From: Corallococcus soli
GTDB taxonomy: Bacteria > Myxococcota > Myxococcia > Myxococcales > Myxococcaceae
Direction: 5' to 3'
DNA: 64,000 nt
Assembly (NCBI RefSeq): GCF_014930455.1
Contig: NZ_JAAIYO010000001.1
Location: forward strand, 930,001-994,000
Both the position numbers and the translations under genes were made by a program. The notes beneath the pieces were generated by a model, which was given only the letters and a program-made list of their open reading frames with translations, made no database searches and had not been told where the DNA came from. Below, piece after piece: positions 32,900-42,250 of the stretch. Every line of letters begins with the position of its first letter. Within the stretch, counting starts at the first letter, position 1.

Positions 32900-35800
32900 A
32901 GATCCTGGCGATTCGCGGCAGCAACCTCACGAGCTTCGCCGGGGAGTTCAAGCTGGAGCTGGACCAGGCGCCGCTGGACCGGCTGGGGCTGTTCGCCATC
33001 TCCGGCGCGACGGGCGCGGGCAAGAGCACGCTGCTGGATGCGCTGTGCCTGGCGCTGTTTGATCGCACGCCCCGGCTGGGCGGGCCCAGCAAGGTGCTGG
33101 TGGGGCGCGCGGACGAGGAGGAGGAGGCGCGCCTGTCGGCCTACGACGTGCGCGGCATGCTCCGGCGGGGCGCGGGCAAGGGCCACGCGGAGGTGGACTT
33201 CCTGGGCAAGGACGGGCGGCGCTACCGCGCGCGCTGGAACGTGTGGCGGGCGCGCGAGCGCGCCGAAGGGCGCTTCCGGCCGCAGGAGCTGAGCCTCACG
33301 GACGTGGCCACGGGGCAGCTCCACGGCCGCACCAAGGGCGAGGTGCTCCAGGCGATTCAAGAGCGGCTGGGGTTGTCCTTCGACCAGTTCCGCCGCTCGG
33401 CGCTGCTCGCGCAGGGGGAGTTCGCGGCGTTCCTGCGCGCGGACGCGAACGAGCGCGCGGAGCTGCTGGAGCGGATGACGGGCACGGAGGTGTACAGCCG
33501 GCTGTCCGTCGCGGCGCACAAGAAGAACGCGCTGGAGCAGGAGGAGTTGACGCGGCTGTCGCACGGGCTCGCCGCCATCGCGTTGATGTCGGACGCGGAG
33601 CGGGAGGTCGCGCGCGTCCAGTTGGGGGAGGAGGAGGCCGCGCGGGTGCGGGAGGAGGCGCGGCTGCGCGACGCGGAGGCGGCCCGGTCCTGGTACGCGC
33701 TGCGCGCGGAGCTGGTGGGGCAGGAGCAGGCGTCCGACGTCGCGGTGACGCGGGCGGTGACAGAGTGGGAGGCGGCGGCGCCGCGTCAGGCGCTGCTGGA
33801 GTCGGTGCGCGCGGCGGAGGGCTTCCGCGCGGTGGTGTCGGCGGTGGAGACCGCGGAGCAGCGCTGCGTGGTGGCGGAGGCCGAACAGGTCGCCCGCGCG
33901 TCGCAGGCGGAGGCGGCGCTCGCGGCGTCGGCGGCGCAGCGCCAGGCGCGGATGCAGGCGGAGGTGGCGAGGGCGGCGGCGCAGGAGGCGGAGGCGCAGG
34001 TGCGTCCGGCCCTGGAGGAGGCGGCGAGGCTGGACACGCGGCGCGCGGAGGCCGAGCGCGAGGCCCGTGAGACCGCGGAGCTGGCGAAGCAGGCCCGCGC
34101 GGCGGAGACCACCGCGCAGGAGGCGCTGGCGCTGGTGCAGGCCGCGGAGGCCAGGGCCCAGGGGCTGGTGGACGCGGCCCAGGCGTGGCGCGCGTCGCAT
34201 GCGACCTGGGAGCCCCTGGCCACGGAGTGGCCCCGCTGGCAGCGGGAGCTGGAGCGCTACGCGGGAGCGCTCCAGGAGGAGCAGGCCGCGGGGACGGACG
34301 CGGACCGGCTGGGCGGGGACGTGGACCGGCTGGGCGGCGAGACCCAGGCGCGGCGCGAGGAGCACCAGGGCGCGGTCGAGGCCGAGGCGCAGGCGCTGGC
34401 CCTGGCGACGCACGCGGAGGCGGCGCTGGGGGACGACGGCGGCGCGGCGCGACGGGCGCTCCGGGAGGCCCTGCTGGCGAGGCAGGAGGCGCTGGGCGCG
34501 CTGGCGCTCGCGGGTGACGGGGCGCGGGCGGAGGGCGCGGCGGAGGGGGACGCGGACGCGGAGGTGAGGTCGCACCGCGAGGCGTCCGCGCGCGCGGCGG
34601 GCGAGGCGCGGGACGCGGCGGCGCGGCGGGCGACGCAGGAGGCGATGCTCCAGGAGGCGCGGCGGGCACAGTCCCGCGCGGAGGCGACGCAGGGCCTGGC
34701 CTCGCACCGGGCCGCGTTGCATGAGGGCGAGGCCTGCCCGCTGTGCGGCGCGCTCGAACATCCGTATGCCCGGGAGGGCGCGGCGCTGGAGGGGCTGGTC
34801 GCGGAGGCGGCGGCCCGGGTGGGGGAACTGGAGTCGGCGCGGGACGTCGCGGCGAAGCAGGAAGGCGCCGCGAGCGTGCGTCAGGCGACGTCGGACACGG
34901 CCGCCACGCAGGCGGAGGTCCGGCGCGACACGGCGGCCCGCAGGCGCCAGGGACACCAGGAGTCCTGGCGCACGGCGCGCGAGCGGTGGCTCCGCGCCGT
35001 GCTGCCCGGCACCGAGGCCTCCTCGGGGCATCCGGAGTCCCGCGCGGGAGACGCGCTCCCTCCGGAGCACGCGGAGGCCCCCACCACGCAGGGGTGGACC
35101 CGGAGCGCCCAGGAGGACGTGCGCGTTCGGCTGGTGACCCTGCGCGAGGAGGAGGCGTCCGCGGAGGTCCAGGCCGCCGCCGCGCGAGAGGCCCGTGCCC
35201 TGCTGGAGACCCGGCGCACACGGCGCGAGGGCGCGGCGGAGGCCCTGCGCAGGGCCGAGGATGCCCTTGCCCGCGCGGTGCAGGACCACCGGGAGGCGCT
35301 CCTCCGTCGTGAGACGGCCAGCGCGTCGCGACAGCGCGCCCTCACGGAGGTGGCACCCCCCTTCGCCAACGAGACGGCCGTCTGGCAGGAGAAGCTCGCG
35401 GAGGACCCGGCCCTCTTCCAGAGCCGCTGTCTGGCGCGCGTGACGAAGTGGCGCGAGCGCGTCGTGGAGCTCGAAGCCGCGCAGAAGCGCTTTGATGAGG
35501 AGCAGGGCCGCCGTGCCCGGGAAGAGGTCCGCCTCCAGTCCCGACGGGAGGAGGCGGACACCGCGTCCGCGCGCGCGGGCCTCAAGGACGCGGCCTTCCA
35601 GGAGGCGTCACAGGCCCGGGGGCGCCTGCTCCAGGGCCGCCCCACGCAGCAGGTGCGCGCGGAGGTCCAGGCCCGGCTCGACGCGGCCGTGGACGCCTAC
35701 GAGCGCGCCCGCGAGGCCTCCGAGGCCCTCCAGCAGGCGGAGAAGGTGGCCACCGCGCGCGCCGAGGACGCGGTGCGCCTGCGCGCCGAGGCCGTGCTCG

Positions 35801-36723
35801 CGCTCGACAGCGCCCAGGCGGTCCTCGCGGAGCGCCTCGCCGGACGTGGCACCACGCTGGAGGAGTTGAAGGCCCTGCTGTCGCGCGACGCCGCCTGGTG
35901 CGACGGCGAGGCGCGCGCGCTCGACGCCCTGCGCGAGTCCGTGGCCCTGGCCCGCGCCGTGCTGGTGGAGCGCCGGGAGCGCCGCGTCCGCCATGAGGCG
36001 TCGGGCCTGCCCGCGCTGGCGGAGGCCGACGTCGCGGCCCTGCGCGAGCGCTTCCTGTCGGACGTCGAGGTGCGCCGCCACGCGGAGGCCATGCTGCGCG
36101 CCCGGCTGGACAACGACGACGCGTCCCGCGCACGACACGGGGCGGAGGCCCGGGCCCTGGAGCTGCGGCGCGGCGAGGCGGAGGTGTGGAAGACGCTGGG
36201 CGACCTCATCGGCTCCCACGACGGGAAGAAGTTCAAGGTGTTCGCCCAGAGCCTCACGCTGGACGCCCTGCTGCTGCACGCCAACGCGCACCTGCGCGAG
36301 CTGGCGCGCCGCTACCGGCTGGAGCGCGTGCCCGGCCACGACCTGGACCTCCAGGTGGTGGACGGCGACATGGGCGACGAGGTGCGCAGCGTGGCCAGCC
36401 TCTCCGGCGGTGAGAGCTTCCTCGTGTCGCTGGCGCTCGCGCTGGGGCTGGCCTCGCTGTCGTCGGAGACGACGCAGGTGGAGACCCTCTTCATCGACGA
36501 GGGCTTCGGCACGTTGGACCCGGAGACGCTGGAGGTGGCGCTGGCCACGCTCGACGCGCTCCAGGCCACCGGCCGGCAGGTGGGCATCATCTCCCACGTC
36601 AGCGGGCTGGCGGAGCGCATTGGCGTGCAGGTGCGCGTGGTGAAGCAGGGCGGCGGTCGCAGCCGGCTGGTGGTGGAGGGCGACGCGGGCCTCGTCGTGC
36701 CGGAGGGGCAGCAGGTGGCGTGA
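32896..36723 (+). CDS. sbcC: Exonuclease SbcC (Rad50-like ATPase)
   Basis: 1275 residues from a GTG overlapping the sbcD stop, with GGAGG upstream. Walker A is GATGAGKST near residue 40; the Q-loop region follows in LLAQGEFAAFL. Two long Ala/Glu/Arg-rich coiled coils flank the zinc hook CPLC (near residue 613). The signature motif is SLSGGESF and Walker B is LFIDEGFGTLD. It is longer than the E. coli protein (1048), mainly through expanded coils. The ATPase head clamps DNA and controls SbcD nuclease activity. Confidence 0.95.
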   Translation: MKILAIRGSNLTSFAGEFKLELDQAPLDRLGLFAISGATGAGKSTLLDALCLALFDRTPRLGGPSKVLVGRADEEEEARLSAYDVRGMLRRGAGKGHAEVDFLGKDGRRYRARWNVWRARERAEGRFRPQELSLTDVATGQLHGRTKGEVLQAIQERLGLSFDQFRRSALLAQGEFAAFLRADANERAELLERMTGTEVYSRLSVAAHKKNALEQEELTRLSHGLAAIALMSDAEREVARVQLGEEEAARVREEARLRDAEAARSWYALRAELVGQEQASDVAVTRAVTEWEAAAPRQALLESVRAAEGFRAVVSAVETAEQRCVVAEAEQVARASQAEAALAASAAQRQARMQAEVARAAAQEAEAQVRPALEEAARLDTRRAEAEREARETAELAKQARAAETTAQEALALVQAAEARAQGLVDAAQAWRASHATWEPLATEWPRWQRELERYAGALQEEQAAGTDADRLGGDVDRLGGETQARREEHQGAVEAEAQALALATHAEAALGDDGGAARRALREALLARQEALGALALAGDGARAEGAAEGDADAEVRSHREASARAAGEARDAAARRATQEAMLQEARRAQSRAEATQGLASHRAALHEGEACPLCGALEHPYAREGAALEGLVAEAAARVGELESARDVAAKQEGAASVRQATSDTAATQAEVRRDTAARRRQGHQESWRTARERWLRAVLPGTEASSGHPESRAGDALPPEHAEAPTTQGWTRSAQEDVRVRLVTLREEEASAEVQAAAAREARALLETRRTRREGAAEALRRAEDALARAVQDHREALLRRETASASRQRALTEVAPPFANETAVWQEKLAEDPALFQSRCLARVTKWRERVVELEAAQKRFDEEQGRRAREEVRLQSRREEADTASARAGLKDAAFQEASQARGRLLQGRPTQQVRAEVQARLDAAVDAYERAREASEALQQAEKVATARAEDAVRLRAEAVLALDSAQAVLAERLAGRGTTLEELKALLSRDAAWCDGEARALDALRESVALARAVLVERRERRVRHEASGLPALAEADVAALRERFLSDVEVRRHAEAMLRARLDNDDASRARHGAEARALELRRGEAEVWKTLGDLIGSHDGKKFKVFAQSLTLDALLLHANAHLRELARRYRLERVPGHDLDLQVVDGDMGDEVRSVASLSGGESFLVSLALALGLASLSSETTQVETLFIDEGFGTLDPETLEVALATLDALQATGRQVGIISHVSGLAERIGVQVRVVKQGGGRSRLVVEGDAGLVVPEGQQVA

Positions 36724-36744
36724 GGCCGGGCCCCGGGCACCGCG

Positions 36745-37695
36745 TCAGCCCGACACCGGCTCCGCGCCCATCAGGCCGCGCACCACCGCGGCCACCGCGA
36801 GCGGCGTCGCCACCCGGTCATCGCTCAGGGCCGCGAGCGCCCGCGCGAACTGCTCCGCCGACGAGAAGCGCTGCGCGGGGAGGGGCGCGAGCGCCCGGTC
36901 CAGCACCAGCGCCAGCGGGTCGGACACTTCGGGGGCCAGCATGCGCACGGGCGTCACCCGCGCGCCCCGGATGGAGGCCTCCACCTCGTCGGCGGAGCTG
37001 CCTTCGAAGGGCGACTCCAGCGACAGCAGCTCGTACAGCAGCACCGCCGTCGCCCACAGGTCCACCGCCACGGACACCTCGCCCGCGAGCAGCTCCGGCG
37101 AGCGGTAGTGCTGCTTGCCCAGGCGCCGCGAGTCCACCGCCGCGCCCGCGCGTGAGCGGGCCACGCCGAAGTCCGCCAGCTTCACCTCGCCGCCGCGCGA
37201 CAGCAGCACGTTGTGCGGTGACACGTCGCAGTGCACCACCGCCAGCGGTCGCCCCTTGGCGTTGGTGGCCGCGTGCGCGTGCGCCAGCGCCTCCAGCACG
37301 TGGCGCACCATCATCACGGAGATGTCGATGGGCAGTTCGATCCTGCGGCGCCGGCACTGCGCCAGCACCCGGCCCAGGTCGGTGCCCTCCACCAGCTCCA
37401 GCGCCAGGTAGGGGCCGTCCGCCTGCTCGCCGTACTCGCGGAAGCCCACGATGTGGGGGTGATCCAGGCAGCGCGCCAGCTCCGCCTCGTGCAGCAACTG
37501 CTCGCGCGCCTCGGGGTCCCTCGCCCGCTCCGGCCGCACGCGCTTGAGGGCCACCTCCTCGCCCGCCCGCATGCCCTGGAGCATCCGCGCGCGGAACACC
37601 TCCGCGTTGCCGCCGCGCCCCAGCCGGGACAGCAGCTGGAAGCGCCCGCAGTCGCGCGGCCACGCCTCCGGAGGGCCCTCCTGCTGCACCGTCAC
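36745..37695 (-). CDS. Eukaryote-like Ser/Thr protein kinase (soluble)
   Basis: 316 residues, almost entirely kinase domain. Gly-rich loop GRGGNAEVF, ATP-binding Lys in VALKRV, alpha-C Glu in LLHEAELA, catalytic loop HCDVSPHN and metal-binding DFG. The Arg before the catalytic Asp is replaced by Cys, so this is a non-RD kinase that may not need activation-loop phosphorylation. There is no transmembrane segment or sensor domain. Its start overlaps the stop of the PilZ gene by four bases, so the two are co-translated, suggesting that c-di-GMP binding and phosphorylation are linked. Confidence 0.93.
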   Translation of the reverse strand: MTVQQEGPPEAWPRDCGRFQLLSRLGRGGNAEVFRARMLQGMRAGEEVALKRVRPERARDPEAREQLLHEAELARCLDHPHIVGFREYGEQADGPYLALELVEGTDLGRVLAQCRRRRIELPIDISVMMVRHVLEALAHAHAATNAKGRPLAVVHCDVSPHNVLLSRGGEVKLADFGVARSRAGAAVDSRRLGKQHYRSPELLAGEVSVAVDLWATAVLLYELLSLESPFEGSSADEVEASIRGARVTPVRMLAPEVSDPLALVLDRALAPLPAQRFSSAEQFARALAALSDDRVATPLAVAAVVRGLMGAEPVSG

Positions 37696-38579
37696 GCCGT
37701 CTCCCCGACCAGGCTCGCCAGGTAGTCGTCCAGCGTCCGCGAGAAGGTGGCGTCGTCGCTGAGGAAGGCCAGGCCCACGCCGCCCGTGTACGGCGCGTCC
37801 ACCACGTGCACCACCAGCGCCTCGCCCTGCAGGCGCTGGCCGTTGGGCAGCTTCACGTCCACCGTGACGACGCTGTCCTGGGGCGGCCGGTGCGCCGTGC
37901 GCACGAAGAGTCCGCCGTTGGAGATGTTCAGCGCGTGCTCGCGCACGAAGTCCAGCTCCGTGCGGAACTCCAGCTCCAGCTTCACGGCGAAGCGCCGGCC
38001 CCGGCGCTGCGGCCCGTCCTCCTGCGGCGCCTCCTCCGGCGCGCGGTAGGGCTCACCCCCCCGCGTGGGCGCGGGTGCGACCTCCGGCGCGGGCGCGGTG
38101 AGGGGCACGGGCGCGGACGGCGGCGGGCCCCGCGCGGCCAGCGCCTCCAGGTGCTGTTGGAGCTCCTGCGCCGCCTGCGCGCGCTCGTCGCCGGTGAAGG
38201 GCGTGCCTCCCGCCAGCGTCCTTGAGCGCAGGGCATCCCGCTCCGCCTTGGGCAGTCGCCACAGCTCCACGAAGGTGCCGCCGCTCTTGCGCACCTCCTC
38301 GCCCAGCCGCTCCACCGCCGCTCGCGGATAGCCGGGCACCTCCACCTTCACCTCCAGCGCCCCCTCCTCGTCGCGGAACGCCACCAGCAACTGCATGGAC
38401 TGCGCGGAGGGCAACAGGGTGCCCAGGCCCTCCACCACGGACGCCGCCAGCGCGGGCGACGCCCCTCCCCTCCACACCGCCGCGAGACCGAAGACAGGCA
38501 CGGCCCGGACGATAACCGAGCCCTCCAGTCCCGCGTCCAGACAGTGCGGTCGGAAACAGGCGATAGCGGCGGACGCCAA
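37692..38579 (-). CDS. PilZ domain protein (Myxococcus-type), translationally coupled to a Ser/Thr kinase
   Basis: About 295 residues; the frame opens with TTG at 38579 and the true start is uncertain because no Shine-Dalgarno is visible. The N-terminal 140 residues are of unknown fold. A Pro/Ala-rich linker (about 148-190) leads to a C-terminal PilZ domain with RRGRRFAV and NISNGGLFVRT, the RxxxR and N/DxSxxG motifs that bind c-di-GMP. The C-terminus resembles the TIGR02266-type PilZ paralogues of Myxococcus. It precedes and overlaps the kinase gene and is divergent from the CglD-like adhesin. Confidence 0.8.
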   Translation of the reverse strand: MASAAIACFRPHCLDAGLEGSVIVRAVPVFGLAAVWRGGASPALAASVVEGLGTLLPSAQSMQLLVAFRDEEGALEVKVEVPGYPRAAVERLGEEVRKSGGTFVELWRLPKAERDALRSRTLAGGTPFTGDERAQAAQELQQHLEALAARGPPPSAPVPLTAPAPEVAPAPTRGGEPYRAPEEAPQEDGPQRRGRRFAVKLELEFRTELDFVREHALNISNGGLFVRTAHRPPQDSVVTVDVKLPNGQRLQGEALVVHVVDAPYTGGVGLAFLSDDATFSRTLDDYLASLVGETA

Positions 38580-38695
38580 GTTTTCAAATCGCGATGCGTC
38601 CCTCCAACCAGGGGAGCACCTACATCGGAAGTTCGCGTCGTTGCTTCTATGCTGGGTGTTCTCCGTAACCCCCCTTCCCGGAGTGCCCGACCCGT

Positions 38696-41600
38696 ATGCG
38701 CAATTGGAAAAGACTCTTCTCAGGCACCCTGCTCGCGGCGACGCTGCTCGCGGGCTGCGGCGGCAGTGACCCAGAGCCCGACGCCGGCCCAGGCCCCGAG
38801 GTCGATGCCGGCCCCGGCACCGGCACCGACGCCGGTGAAACCGACGCGGGCTTCGACGCGGGCTACGTCGAGGACGCAGGCATCATCGTGGACCCCGATC
38901 CCGACCCGGGCAAGGTCCCCACCGACCCGTACGATCCGAACAACGCCACCAAGGACTCGGACTGCGACGGCCTGACGGACCAGGAGGAGTACTCCACCGT
39001 CTACGCGGGCGGGCTGAAGACGAGCCCCGGCCTGCGCGACACCGACGGCGACGGCATCCGCGACGGCGTGGAGGTAGGTCGCACCACCAGCGTGAACCCC
39101 GCCTGTTCGTTCTACCCGGACGAGGACACGGTCACGCGCACCTCGCCGGTGAAGGCGGACACGGACGACGACGGCCTGCCGGACGGCCTGGAGGACGCCA
39201 ACCGCAACGGCAAGCGCGACCCCGGTGAGACGGACCCCAACACCGCGGACTCCGACAATGACGGCCTGGCCGACGGCGCGGAGGACGCGAACAAGAACGG
39301 TTCGGTGAGCCCCGGCGAAACGGATCCGCGCCTGCGCGACACCGACAGCGACGGCCTGCCGGACGGCCTGGAGAAGTCCAACGGCACGGATCCGCTCAAG
39401 CCCGACACCGACGGCGACACCTGCTCCGACGGCGCGGAGGACGTGAACAAGAACGGCAAGCACGACCCCGGTGAGACGAACCCGCGCGTGGCGGACTGCG
39501 CCGCGTCCATCCCCGACACCGACTTCGACGGCATCCCGGATGCGGTGGAGGACGCCACCGGCACGGACAAGACCAAGTCCGACACGGACGGCGACGGCGT
39601 GGCGGACGGCGTGGAGGACGAGAACAAGAACGGCCGCGTGGACTCCGGTGAGACGGACCCGCGCCTGACGGACACCGACTGCGACGGGCTCCAGGACGGC
39701 GCCGGCCGCAACAACTTCCTCGGGGAAGACCCCAACAGCAACGGCAAGGTGGACCCCGGTGAGACGGACCCCACCAACCCGGACACCGACGGTGACGGCC
39801 TCTCCGACGGCGTGGAGCGCGGCGTGGCGACGGGCGCGGCCCCGCGCACCAACTGCGGCTACAAGGGCGACGCGGACCCCACGACGACGACGAACCCCAC
39901 CAAGCCGGACAACGACGGTGACGGCATCCCCGACGGCGCGGAGGACTCCGACCAGAACGGCCGCGTGGATCCGGGCGAGCTGAACCCGAACAACCCGACG
40001 GACGGCGCGCCCAACACCCCGGCGGGCAAGGCGTGCAGCGCGCAGAACCTGCGCACGGTGACGTTCAAGGAGGACAGCGGCGCGGACATGCGGCTGGCGC
40101 TGCCCAACACCTTCAAGCAGGCCAACCTGGTCAACATCAAGGCGGCCGGTCAGACGGTGGGCGTGATGGGCTATGACGACACCAAGCAGGTGACGTTCAT
40201 CGCCTACAAGCGCGGTCAGGTGCCGGGCTCCACCACGCCGGCCGACGACGAGTCGGGCATCCGCACCGGTACGCCCGCGCTGGCGGCGGCGGACGTGGAG
40301 TTCACCCAGACGTTCAGCACCTGGGACGGCTTCCCCGCGGCGGCGTCGCGCTACGCGCTCGCTGGCACCGCGGACCTGAAGGTCTTCACCAACACGTTGG
40401 TCAAGGCGCTCGTTCCCGCCACCACGGACGCGCTGGGTGGCAACGCGGGCATCACCGGCCCGTTCAAGATTCAAGCGCAGTACGTGCACCGCTCCGACCA
40501 GAGCGTGGTGGTGGTGCTCGCCATCACCCCGGCGTCCCGCTACAACGAAGCGGGCAGCCTGTTCACCCTGGCGGACACGGCGGGCGGCTCCGCGCTGGCG
40601 CAGTTCGGCGACGCGGACGCGGTGCAGTGCGAGGTCTTCACCGGCAACACCGCCGTGGTGGACTTCCTCTTCGTGGTGGACGACAGCGGCTCCATGGCGT
40701 CGTCGCAGACGTACCTGGCGGAGGCCGCCACGGCCGTGGCCAACAAGCTGGGCAACGCCGCGATGGACTGGCGCCTGTCCATGGTGACGACCAGCTACTC
40801 CCACGGCGGCAAGCCGAACACGGGCGTGCTGCGCAACTTCACCACGAACATCGACCAGTTCAAGTCGTGGCTGACCCAGAACGCGGTGTGCAACAGCAAC
40901 GTGTGCGCCGTGAGGACGGGTACGGGCGGGAGCGCGACGTACACGCCCCTGCCCAACACCACCTGCACGAACGACAGGCAGTGCTGGGTGGGCCTCGCGG
41001 GTGACGGTGGCGAGCGTCCGCTGGAGGCGGCGCGCAAGGCCATCAACGACATGGGCGCGTCCACGGGCGCGGCGGACACGAAGCTGCGTGCGGGCGCCAA
41101 GCTGGTGGTGGTCATCCTCACGGACGTGAGGGACCAGTCCGCGGACACGGTCGCCAACTACACGGCGTACTTCAACAACACGGGCACGGCGGCCGGGACG
41201 ACGCAGAACCCCACCGCGCAGGCCATCCAGGTCCACGGCATCATCTGCCCGCCGGATGGCGGCCGTTGTGACGCGTCCGAGGACCCCACCAACCCGCGCC
41301 ACCTGGACGTCATCCGGGCCACCAGCGGCGTGTCTGGCAGCCTCCGGGACAAGACCGCCATCAACAACACCATCAACGCCATCGTGGACAGCGTCATCGC
41401 CTCCGTGGGCTACCGGACGCTCAAGCCGCCCATTGGCGCGTCGTTGAAGGTGGCGGTGGCGGAGGTGGTGAACCCCGCGGCCTGCCCGAACATCGGGGAC
41501 CTGCCGCGCAGCCGCACCAACGGCTTCGACGTGGACGGCATCAACCGCACCGTGTCGTTCTACGGCGCGTGCCGCCCCAAGACGTCCGGCCAGACGCAGG

Positions 41601-42109
41601 CGGCGCTGTCGTACCGCTACTGGATCGACCGTTCGACGAACCCCAACGGCAGCCCGCCCCCGTGCGCGTCCGACACGCAGTACTACGACCCGAACGAAGC
41701 GGACTCCTGCAAGGGCAAGCTCGCCTGCAATCGCACCACCGACAAGTGCGAGTGCCCGGCGGACTGCGGCGGCACCGCGCCCGTGGGCCAGGTGTGCAAC
41801 ACCGACCGCGCCGTGTGTGACTTCACGTGTGCTCCGGACTGCGGCGGCGCGTGCGGCACCTTCGAGACGTGCAACACGGCGGCCTGCTCGTGCTCCTGCG
41901 TGCAGTCCGCTTCCTGCGCGGCGGGCTACAAGTTCGACAACAACGCCTGCGGCTGCGTCTGCGACACGGGCGCGCTCAACTGCGGCGCCGGCTCCGCGGC
42001 CGACCCGGGCCTCTGCGCCTGCGTCTGCCAGCCGGACTGCGGCGGCACGTGCGGCCCGGGCTTCACGTGCAACGTCAGCACGTGCGCCTGCGAGAAGCCC
42101 ATCGGTTGA
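38696..42109 (+). CDS. cglD: CglD-like surface lipoprotein: thrombospondin-3 repeats, VWA domain, Cys-rich tail
   Basis: 1137 residues. A lipobox (LLAGC) is followed by an Asp/Gly/Pro linker. Many calcium-binding thrombospondin type 3-like repeats (about 85-440) have the form DTDGDGxxDGxE...NGxxDPGETDP. A middle beta domain leads to a von Willebrand A domain starting near 660, with an intact MIDAS motif (DDSGSM). The C-terminal 130 residues hold repeated Cys motifs (CAPDCGGACG, CQPDCGGTCG) resembling EGF or integrin stalk modules. This matches the architecture described for CglD, an A-motility lipoprotein of Myxococcus; the gene symbol is by architecture only. Confidence 0.8.
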   Translation: MRNWKRLFSGTLLAATLLAGCGGSDPEPDAGPGPEVDAGPGTGTDAGETDAGFDAGYVEDAGIIVDPDPDPGKVPTDPYDPNNATKDSDCDGLTDQEEYSTVYAGGLKTSPGLRDTDGDGIRDGVEVGRTTSVNPACSFYPDEDTVTRTSPVKADTDDDGLPDGLEDANRNGKRDPGETDPNTADSDNDGLADGAEDANKNGSVSPGETDPRLRDTDSDGLPDGLEKSNGTDPLKPDTDGDTCSDGAEDVNKNGKHDPGETNPRVADCAASIPDTDFDGIPDAVEDATGTDKTKSDTDGDGVADGVEDENKNGRVDSGETDPRLTDTDCDGLQDGAGRNNFLGEDPNSNGKVDPGETDPTNPDTDGDGLSDGVERGVATGAAPRTNCGYKGDADPTTTTNPTKPDNDGDGIPDGAEDSDQNGRVDPGELNPNNPTDGAPNTPAGKACSAQNLRTVTFKEDSGADMRLALPNTFKQANLVNIKAAGQTVGVMGYDDTKQVTFIAYKRGQVPGSTTPADDESGIRTGTPALAAADVEFTQTFSTWDGFPAAASRYALAGTADLKVFTNTLVKALVPATTDALGGNAGITGPFKIQAQYVHRSDQSVVVVLAITPASRYNEAGSLFTLADTAGGSALAQFGDADAVQCEVFTGNTAVVDFLFVVDDSGSMASSQTYLAEAATAVANKLGNAAMDWRLSMVTTSYSHGGKPNTGVLRNFTTNIDQFKSWLTQNAVCNSNVCAVRTGTGGSATYTPLPNTTCTNDRQCWVGLAGDGGERPLEAARKAINDMGASTGAADTKLRAGAKLVVVILTDVRDQSADTVANYTAYFNNTGTAAGTTQNPTAQAIQVHGIICPPDGGRCDASEDPTNPRHLDVIRATSGVSGSLRDKTAINNTINAIVDSVIASVGYRTLKPPIGASLKVAVAEVVNPAACPNIGDLPRSRTNGFDVDGINRTVSFYGACRPKTSGQTQAALSYRYWIDRSTNPNGSPPPCASDTQYYDPNEADSCKGKLACNRTTDKCECPADCGGTAPVGQVCNTDRAVCDFTCAPDCGGACGTFETCNTAACSCSCVQSASCAAGYKFDNNACGCVCDTGALNCGAGSAADPGLCACVCQPDCGGTCGPGFTCNVSTCACEKPIG

Positions 42110-42126
42110 TGCGGCCTGAGTGAAGC

Positions 42127-42159
42127 CGCTCCCCCGGCGCCGCGCGGACCGGGGGAGCG
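42127..42159. terminator. Hairpin after the CglD-like gene
   Basis: A perfect 11-bp stem CGCTCCCCCGG (42127-42137) with its complement (42149-42159), 11-base loop, starting 18 bases after the stop codon. No T-run follows directly. A second hairpin with a T-run follows at 42188. Confidence 0.6.
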
Positions 42160-42187
42160 TCAGTGACGGCAAGGTCGTTTCGGGAAG

Positions 42188-42235
42188 CCCCCGGTCTCCA
42201 CGTCCCGCTTCAAGGGGGCACGGGCCGGGGGTTTT
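42188..42235 (+). terminator. Second candidate terminator with T-run, shared with the convergent carboxypeptidase gene
   Basis: CCCCCGG (42188-42194) pairs with CCGGGGG (42225-42231) and is followed by TTTT. The loop is long (30 bases), so it is weaker than the hairpin before it. It sits in the 141 bases between the CglD-like gene and the leftward M14 peptidase. Confidence 0.4.
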
Positions 42236-42250
42236 CCACGTCCGGGGGCG

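Noticed and set aside
39150-39990. Repeated DNA inside the CglD-like gene as a CRISPR-like or mobile repeat
   Set aside because: The repetition follows the coding of calcium-binding Asp/Gly repeats; units vary in length and sequence and have no spacers.
38720-42172. 1150-residue open frame antisense to the CglD-like gene
   Set aside because: It mirrors the real gene almost exactly, is made of Val/Arg/His-rich repeats produced by the G/C third-position bias, and has no ribosome-binding site or domain.
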